Assembly (NCBI GenBank): GCA_016869735.1
Contig: VGDL01000015.1
Location: 1-61,837 of the forward strand
Direction of reading: 5' to 3'
From: Alphaproteobacteria bacterium
GTDB taxonomy: Bacteria; Pseudomonadota; Alphaproteobacteria; Acetobacterales; Acetobacteraceae
Length of the DNA: 61,837 nucleotides
The notes under the pieces were generated by a model. The model saw only the letters and a program-made list of their open reading frames with translations, did no database searches and was not told where the DNA came from. Shown one piece after another: positions 56,993 to 61,837 of the stretch; the first letter of the stretch is position 1; the number at the start of each line of letters is the position of its first letter. Made by a program: the position numbers and the translations under genes.

Positions 56993-58549
56993 ATGACTTG
57001 GCAACCGGAAATCGATGAGCTGAAGCGCCGCCAAGCCATGGCCGAGGCCATGGGCGGGCCAGATAAGGTGAAGCGCCAGCATGATGGCGGGCGGCTGACG
57101 GTGCGCGCACGCGTGTTGAAGCTGGTGGATAAGGACAGCTTCCATGAAGTCGGCGCCATTGCCGGGCGCGGCGAGTACGACGCAAAGGGCGATCTGGTCA
57201 CCCTGACCCCTTCCAACTGCGTCATGGGCCGGGCCGAGATTGAAGGCCGCCCTGTGGTGGTGGTGGGCGATGATTTCACCGTGCGTGGCGGCAGCGCTGA
57301 TGCGACCATTCGCGAAAAACCCATCATGGCGGAACGCATGGCCGCTGAATTGCGCCTGCCGATCATTCGCATGATTGAAGGCTCCGGCGGCGGTGGTTCG
57401 GTCAAAACCATTGAAACCACGGGGCGCGCCAATCTGCCGGGCGGCGTTGGCGGCACGCAGCTTTATCATCTGACAACGCAAAATCTTGGCCTGGTGCCGG
57501 TGGTGACCCTCGGCCTTGGATCGGTCGCCGGGCTTGGTGCGGCGCGGCTCGCGGCAGCGCATTATTCGGTGATGACGAAATCATCCGCCATGTTCGTGGC
57601 CGGCCCGCCGGTGGTCGCGCGCTTGGGCGAAAGCCTGGAAAAGCGCGACCTGGGTGGATGGGAGATTCAATGCAAGGCCGGCGCGGTGGATGACGCGGTG
57701 GAGACAGAAGAAGAAGCCTTCGCCGCCGCGCGGCGCTTCCTGTCCTACCTGCCGCAATCGGTGTTTGAGGTATCGCCCCGCTTGCGCTCGCGCGATAATC
57801 CGGGGCGGCGCGACGCCAAGCTGATCAGCGCCATCCCGCGCGATCCGCGACAAGCCTATAAGATGCGCCCGATTGTCGAAACACTCTTCGACAAGGGCAG
57901 TTTTTTCGAAATGGGCCGCTGGTTTGGCCGCCCGATCATCACGGGCCTCGCGCGGCTGGATGGCTTGCCGGTCGCGGTGATGGCATCCGATCCGGTATTC
58001 TCGGGCGGATCCTGGACTGCCGATGCCTGCGCCAAGATCATTCGCTTTGTGGATATGGCGGAAACCTTCCATTTGCCGGTGGTGTATCTGATGGATTGTC
58101 CCGGCTTCGCCGTTGGGTTGGATGCCGAGAAAACCGCGACTATCCGCTGGGGGGTACGCGCCATGGCGGCGGTCAATCAATGCCGCGCGCCCTGGTGCAC
58201 CGTTATTCTGCGCAATGCCTTTGGTGTCGCCGGTGTCGTGCATCAACCAGCAGGGCGCTATTCCATCCGTTATGCTTGGCCATCCGGGCGCTGGGGATCG
58301 CTGCCTTTGGAAGGCGGGATCGAGGCTGCCTATGCCGCTGAGGTGAATGCCGCGACAGATCGTGAAGCGAAAATCGCTGAAATAGACGAGCGTTTGCAGA
58401 AGCTCCGTTCCCCCTTCCGAACCGCCGAGGCCTTTTGGGTCGAGGAAATCATTGACCCGCGCGAAACCCGCCCGCTGCTCTGTGATTTCGCGCGGCTGGC
58501 GGAACCCTTGCGCGGTACGGGCCTCGCCGCACTCACCATGCGGCCCTGA
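56993..58549 (+). CDS. Acyl-CoA carboxylase carboxyltransferase (beta) subunit
   Basis: 518-residue crotonase-fold carboxyltransferase. Blocks include RQHDGGRLTVRARVLKLVDK, VVVVGDDFTVRGGSADATIR, IRMIEGSGGGGSVKTIE, MTKSSAMFVAGPPVVARLGE, VMASDPVFSGGSWTADACAK and VVYLMDCPGFAVGLDAEKTA, which match biotin-dependent acyl-CoA carboxylases in the propionyl- and methylcrotonyl-CoA group. ATG 56993 follows AGGGAAACG; the longer open frame overlaps moaB. No biotin carboxylase gene adjoins it, so the partner must be encoded elsewhere and the acyl substrate is unsettled. It abuts the convergent DUF2189 gene with no gap. Confidence 0.85.
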   Translation: MTWQPEIDELKRRQAMAEAMGGPDKVKRQHDGGRLTVRARVLKLVDKDSFHEVGAIAGRGEYDAKGDLVTLTPSNCVMGRAEIEGRPVVVVGDDFTVRGGSADATIREKPIMAERMAAELRLPIIRMIEGSGGGGSVKTIETTGRANLPGGVGGTQLYHLTTQNLGLVPVVTLGLGSVAGLGAARLAAAHYSVMTKSSAMFVAGPPVVARLGESLEKRDLGGWEIQCKAGAVDDAVETEEEAFAAARRFLSYLPQSVFEVSPRLRSRDNPGRRDAKLISAIPRDPRQAYKMRPIVETLFDKGSFFEMGRWFGRPIITGLARLDGLPVAVMASDPVFSGGSWTADACAKIIRFVDMAETFHLPVVYLMDCPGFAVGLDAEKTATIRWGVRAMAAVNQCRAPWCTVILRNAFGVAGVVHQPAGRYSIRYAWPSGRWGSLPLEGGIEAAYAAEVNAATDREAKIAEIDERLQKLRSPFRTAEAFWVEEIIDPRETRPLLCDFARLAEPLRGTGLAALTMRP

Positions 58550-59329
58550 TCAGGCTTCGACGACGAGGTCCTTATAGGCATGCCAGGTGGCGTGCCCGAT
58601 CAGCGGCACCACGAGCGCGAGGCCGAGGAAGAAGGGCACCATCGCAAAGGCGGTAAACACTACAATCAGGCCCGCCCAGAAGATCATTGCGCCTGGATTG
58701 GTCACGACCGCGCGTATGGAAAGCACAATCGTTTCCATGGTGGAGACATCACGATCCACCAGCATGGGAATGGAAATCGCTGAAATCGCGAAAGCCACCG
58801 CCGCCAGGATGGCGCCTGCGCCAGTGCCAACAATCAGGAAGGGCAGCAGCATGTCGGACCGCAACATGGCCAAAGGCAAATCTTCCAGGCTTGGCGTGAA
58901 ATTGATGCCAAACATCAGCATGAAAATGAGTGCCGCAACGCGCACCCAGAACAAATGCAGAATCACCAGCACAGCGCCCAAGAAAGCAAGTTGCTGGCCA
59001 TTGCGCGTGAAGCCGGCAAGGCAGGCGCTGAATGTGACGGCTTTGCCCTCAGCACGGAGCCGACTTGCCTCATAAAGCCCGGTCGCGAGCAAGGGGGCGA
59101 TCATGAAAAACCCAGCCGATGCTGGCAGAATCACCCAGGCCGAGCGCACGCCAAGCAGGATCATCATCAGTAACCAACCCGCAGCGGCCAAGGCGGCGCC
59201 GTAAAAAAATCCAATGCGGGGATTGGTCATCAAATCGCGCCAGCCGGCATTCAGCCATACCCAGGGGCGGTCGGGCGTGACCTTCCGAATAGTCAGTCGC
59301 CGCGGCGCACTTGCTGCATCGCTTGGCAT
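58550..59329 (-). CDS. DUF2189 multi-pass membrane protein
   Basis: 259-residue protein with about six hydrophobic helices, for example GFFYGAALAAAGWLLMMILL, WVILPASAGFFMIAPLLATG, GAVLVILHLFWVRVAALIFM, and FLIVGTGAGAILAAVAFAIS. The N-terminal stretch RKVTPDRPWVWLNAGWRDLM and the loop GLYEASRLRAEGKAVTF fit DUF2189 (COG5473), a family with no known function that is often encoded near respiratory genes in alphaproteobacteria. It is divergent from the truncated ccoN gene across 172 bases, which fits that pattern. Function not assigned. Confidence 0.75.
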   Translation of the reverse strand: MPSDAASAPRRLTIRKVTPDRPWVWLNAGWRDLMTNPRIGFFYGAALAAAGWLLMMILLGVRSAWVILPASAGFFMIAPLLATGLYEASRLRAEGKAVTFSACLAGFTRNGQQLAFLGAVLVILHLFWVRVAALIFMLMFGINFTPSLEDLPLAMLRSDMLLPFLIVGTGAGAILAAVAFAISAISIPMLVDRDVSTMETIVLSIRAVVTNPGAMIFWAGLIVVFTAFAMVPFFLGLALVVPLIGHATWHAYKDLVVEA

Positions 59330-59501
59330 GATAAGCTTCCTCCGCTTGCCTATGGGCGCATGGCCCAGGCGATTGGACCTGTAATTTAGCGGAGCGATTC
59401 ATGGCGAAATTGATCCTGATCAAGGACGCGCCATGCGGCTGGTTCTTTTCTGCCCCCTGACGCGGCCCGTTTCGAGTCCTGCGTCTTGAGGGAGACTAGA
59501 C

Positions 59502-60149
59502 ATGGCAGCCATTGCCGCCTCGGCGCGAAGCGTGCCCGGTGATCAGCCCATCTTGGTGGAAGGCCCAATCCGCGCCTTTGCCATCGCCACCGCCTTCTGG
59601 GGCGTTGTGGGGTTTCTGGTGGGCGTTGTCATCGCGCTGCAACTTGCTTTTCCATTGCTCAATCTTGATCTGGAATGGACCAGCTTCGGGCGAATCCGCC
59701 CGGTGCATACCAGCGCGGTGATATTCGCCTTTGGCGGCAATGCGCTGTTCTGCACCAGCCTGTTCATCGTGCAGCGCACCTGCCGTGCACGATTGTTTGG
59801 CGGCGACGATATGGGGTGGTTCCTGTTCTGGGGCTATCAATTCGTCATTGTCATGGCGGCACTTGGCTATGTGCTGGGCATCACCCAGGGCAAAGAATAT
59901 GCCGAACCGGAATGGTATGTGGATTTGTGGCTGACGGTGGTTTGGGTTTTCTACCTGATCGCCTTTGGTGGTACCATCATACGCCGCGAAGAACCGCATA
60001 TCTATGTGGCGAATTGGTTCTTCCTGGCTTTCATCATCACCGCCGCCGCAGCGCAGGATATCGGCATGAGCATTTTTGGCTTTGGACTGATCGGCTTGGG
60101 ATTGCTTTGCATCTTCCACACCATCAAATCGTATTTCGACGAGGCTTGA
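59502..60149 (+). pseudogene. ccoN: ccoN (cbb3 oxidase subunit I), 5' part joined to foreign tail
   Basis: The first ~180 codons are clearly cbb3-type cytochrome oxidase subunit [21 protein letters not shown] carries the first haem-ligand histidine, followed by [40 protein letters not shown] and [18 protein letters not shown]. Normal CcoN continues ~290 more residues with the copper and haem b3 histidines. Here it switches near 60042-60055 to [20 protein letters not shown] and ends [12 protein letters not shown], a short hydrophobic tail I do not recognise. The ccoO, ccoQ and ccoP genes are absent; convergent thiE follows 84 bases later. It looks like a deletion fusion and cannot be a working oxidase. 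Confidence 0.78.
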
Positions 60150-60233
60150 AGAAGCCCGAGCGATTGTGCGGCACTTTTTCTGCCGGCTTTGAATGCCGTT
60201 GCCTTGGCCATCAGCCCGTAAACTGATCAGGCA

Positions 60234-60872
60234 TCAATGGTTGAGAGCGGCGCGGATGGCATCATTCATCGCGCAAACACCCTCCGCTGGGCCGTCTGGG
60301 TGGTTCCACACTGCGCCGATCACCGCCAAGAAATCCGCACCTGCCTGCACAAGCGGGGCGCAATTTTCTGCAGTGATTCCGCCAATCGCAACGGAGGGAA
60401 CTTCAAACATTTCATCCCACCAAGCGAGAATGTCTGGCCCCGCACGATGCACGGTCTCTTTGGTTTCGGTTGGGTAGAAGGCGCCAAACGCCACATAATC
60501 CGCGCCAAGATCGCCAGCTTCCATCGCAAGGTGGCGTGAAGCATGGCAAGTGATGCCGAGAATGCGCCCAGCGAGTAGCCGACGCGCCTCGGCATGATTG
60601 CCGTCTCCCTGGCCGAGATGGGCGCCATCGCAGCCAAGCTTGACCGCGAGCGCGGCATTGTCATTCAACAGAAACGCAACATCCCGCGCAGCGGCGATGG
60701 GCATCAGGGCTTCCGTGGCGCGCGCAATGTCATCATCGTTTGCGTCCTTGAGGCGCAATTGCAAACAAGCGACATCCCCGGCATCGAGCGCCGCCGCGAG
60801 GGAATCGCGAAAGACCAATGGGTCAAACCGCTGAGGGGTGATGAGATAGAGCCGACAGGGCTTTTCCGACAT
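60234..60872 (-). CDS. thiE: Thiamine phosphate synthase
   Basis: 212-residue TIM-barrel enzyme joining HMP-pyrophosphate and thiazole phosphate. Motifs are [40 protein letters not shown] with [39 protein letters not shown] and [20 protein letters not shown]. The usual family QLR, ND and HLGQ-D residues are present. ATG 60872 starts [13 protein letters not shown]; the longer frame is not used. No THI-box riboswitch is seen upstream and no other thi gene is adjacent. Confidence 0.9.
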   Translation of the reverse strand: MSEKPCRLYLITPQRFDPLVFRDSLAAALDAGDVACLQLRLKDANDDDIARATEALMPIAAARDVAFLLNDNAALAVKLGCDGAHLGQGDGNHAEARRLLAGRILGITCHASRHLAMEAGDLGADYVAFGAFYPTETKETVHRAGPDILAWWDEMFEVPSVAIGGITAENCAPLVQAGADFLAVIGAVWNHPDGPAEGVCAMNDAIRAALNH

Positions 60873-61007
60873 GATGAGGGGCCAGGGTGTGAGGTGAGGC
60901 GCCACAAAAGCCGTAAGAAGATTTTCTGGCAAGGTTCGGGCGATAATTGGCCAAGGGGGGCTAGGCGCGGGACGCAACTAGGGCTAATGAACGCGCCTTC
61001 CGGCCTT

Positions 61008-61083
61008 GTCCCGTTCGTCTAGAGGCCTAGGACACCAGCCTTTCACGTTGGCAGCACGGGTTCGAATCCCGTACGGGACGCCA
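61008..61083 (+). tRNA. tRNA-Glu (TTC)
   Basis: Cloverleaf: acceptor GTCCCGT/ACGGGAC, anticodon stem CCAGC/GTTGG with loop CTTTCAC (anticodon TTC), T-arm ACGGG-TTCGAAT-CCCGT, discriminator G and encoded CCA. It reads GAA and GAG. The stretch on its 3' side is gene-poor and ends in an IS, a typical integration hot spot. Confidence 0.95.
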
Positions 61084-61424
61084 CCTCCCTTTCCCCAAAC
61101 ATGCTCTCAGCCCTGGACGGGCTTGGAAATTCCCGAGCATTTGCGGGCTTTTCGCCAGAAACCTCGATGGTGCGGGGGTGGAATGGTCGGGCTTTTTCTC
61201 TCCGAATCGGGGGATTCTCTCCAAAGCTTGAGGGTAGGCTGATTTTTCCAACAAGGTTTAATGCGTTGATCTGAAATGGTTTATTCGTGCTGCGGTGCAG
61301 CATGGGTTCGTGAAATGGATACCTGGGGGAGTGGAACTAGGGGCGGAAACTTGAGGCAGCACCAATGAACGGAAATTGAGGATGGCAGCGTAGGTTAGCC
61401 GGTTTTCCGCTTAGTTTTCCCACA
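61084..61424. other. Gene-poor stretch downstream of tRNA-Glu
   Basis: About 340 bases with no coding frame that carries a ribosome site or a recognisable protein. Composition is lower in GC than the genes upstream. No integrase fragment or repeat of the tRNA 3' end was noticed. It may be decayed material between the tRNA and the IS element. Confidence 0.5.
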
Positions 61425-61661
61425 TCACTCTTTTAATTCGTCTCTTTTGGCGAGCATCTTGATGATGCAAGCGTCTGCCGCGTCCGAAAAGTTAGAGGTT
61501 GGTGACGCCAAGGGCCTGACTTCCAAAAGCCGTGGAGGGCTTCCGACCCATGGATCTCCTTCCATGATTGCCAGCCAGCCGCTCAAATTCTTTGCTAACA
61601 AGGCTCGCTCGGCGATTGTGATCTCATCCTCGCTGGGGTCGCTGTGTCGTCCAAGGGTCAC
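61425..61661 (-). CDS. Hypothetical protein, possibly 5'-truncated by the IS
   Basis: A 78-codon open frame ending at 61425, containing NLSGWLAIMEGDPWVGSPPR and ACIIKMLAKRDELKE. I do not recognise it. Its only start candidate (GTG 61661) lies one base from the left terminus of the IS3-type element at 61663, with no room for a ribosome site, so if the gene is real its true 5' end was cut off by the insertion. The acidic, helical look of the C-terminus is compatible with a real small soluble protein. A chance frame is equally possible. Confidence 0.35.
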   Translation of the reverse strand: MTLGRHSDPSEDEITIAERALLAKNLSGWLAIMEGDPWVGSPPRLLEVRPLASPTSNFSDAADACIIKMLAKRDELKE

Positions 61662-61662
61662 G

Positions 61663-61837
61663 TGTCTCAGCCCCCTAAAGTTGAGCCACTATTGTTGTGT
61701 CATAGGGGAGGGTTTTGGATGGCTTGGAAGCGCTATTCGGATGAGGATTGTCTGAAGATTTTACGTCAGGTTGAGCTTGATTTGGCTGGCGGTGCGGATG
61801 TGGCGAAGGCTTGCCGGACGGCTGGGATCAGTGACGC
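61663..61837 (+). mobile_element. IS3-family insertion sequence, left end only
   Basis: The left terminus TGTCTCAGCCCCCT at 61663 matches the reverse complement of the element end at 174-186. It is followed by a 42-base leader and an orfA-type gene starting at 61719. The window ends inside the element. Orientation is the same as for the copy at 1-186, so the 61.5-kb interior is bounded by two direct copies. Confidence 0.8.
61719..61837 (+). CDS. IS3-family transposase orfA, N-terminal fragment
   Basis: The first 39 codons of the DNA-binding transposase subunit: MAWKRYSDEDCLKILRQVEL, then a helix-turn-helix with GGADVAKACRTAGISDA, the usual IS3 orfA pattern. GGGGAGGG lies nine bases before ATG 61719. 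In IS3 elements orfA is joined to orfB by programmed -1 frameshifting. It is partial because the window ends. Confidence 0.85.
   Translation, partial: MAWKRYSDEDCLKILRQVELDLAGGADVAKACRTAGISD

Noticed and set aside
60873-61007. TPP riboswitch before thiE
   Set aside because: No CTGAGA-type THI box is visible on the minus strand upstream of the thiE start.

Overview
The window looks like a draft-assembly contig from a GC-rich alphaproteobacterium, most likely Rhodospirillales/Acetobacteraceae (Roseomonas-like). The clues are the ffh-rpsP-rimM-trmD-rplS-leuCDB gene order, a TctC/Bug binding protein, several Tat-type signal peptides, a form II CO-dehydrogenase-like subunit and a BciB-like divinyl reductase. 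This placement is inference from gene content; no 16S gene is present. Both window ends lie inside IS3-family elements in the same orientation. The right end of one copy is at 1-186 and the left end of another is at 61663-61837. The contig therefore probably stops where a repeated IS could not be assembled.

Layout. 187-7291: a tamA-like outer-membrane gene killed by an in-frame stop and by the IS, then an M20 amidohydrolase, a cupin, an HSL-type esterase, an XRE regulator, and a glyoxylate-route pair (tartronate semialdehyde reductase and hydroxypyruvate isomerase). 7433-12948: a complete five-gene oligopeptide-type ABC importer. 13043-15112: an SH3-like secreted protein, then a compact three-gene nitrile hydratase/thiocyanate hydrolase locus with the beta chain split into two genes. 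15202-19681: rsmI divergent from an LppC-type lipoprotein, a PhoR-like kinase without its regulator, and a TctC binding protein. 19711-21395: a glycosyltransferase 5' half joined abruptly to the 3' part of a polysaccharide-export (SLBB) gene. 21411-29353: split chromate transporter, BciB-like protein, guaB, rlmE, ppx, tRNA-Gln, a CBS protein and a patatin lipoprotein.

29623-36347 is a core block (ffh, rpsP, rimM, trmD, rplS, leuC, leuD, leuB), followed by tRNA-Arg. 36552-42212 is a second five-gene oligopeptide-type importer on the minus strand. 42658-46723 holds an XRE protein, a tiny membrane protein, and a likely operon of oxaloacetate decarboxylase, FMN hydroxyacid dehydrogenase and MFS carrier. 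46820-52196 is sulfur-flavoured: TSUP exporter, TIGR02186-type protein and universal stress protein, then cysD and a cysNC gene broken by an in-frame TAG. 52238-60872 carries an SMP-30 lactonase, an HdeD-like protein, a form II molybdo-hydroxylase large subunit beside moaB, an acyl-CoA carboxylase carboxyltransferase, a DUF2189 protein, a truncated ccoN and thiE. The end holds tRNA-Glu, a gene-poor stretch and the second IS.

The most striking overall signal is damage: two genes with single in-frame stops (tamA, cysNC), two chimeric deletion-like junctions (glycosyltransferase/SLBB and ccoN), and IS insertions. Either this lineage is eroding accessory functions or the assembly has local errors; read mapping would tell. 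The most interesting intact system is the three-gene split-beta nitrile hydratase/thiocyanate hydrolase-like locus.
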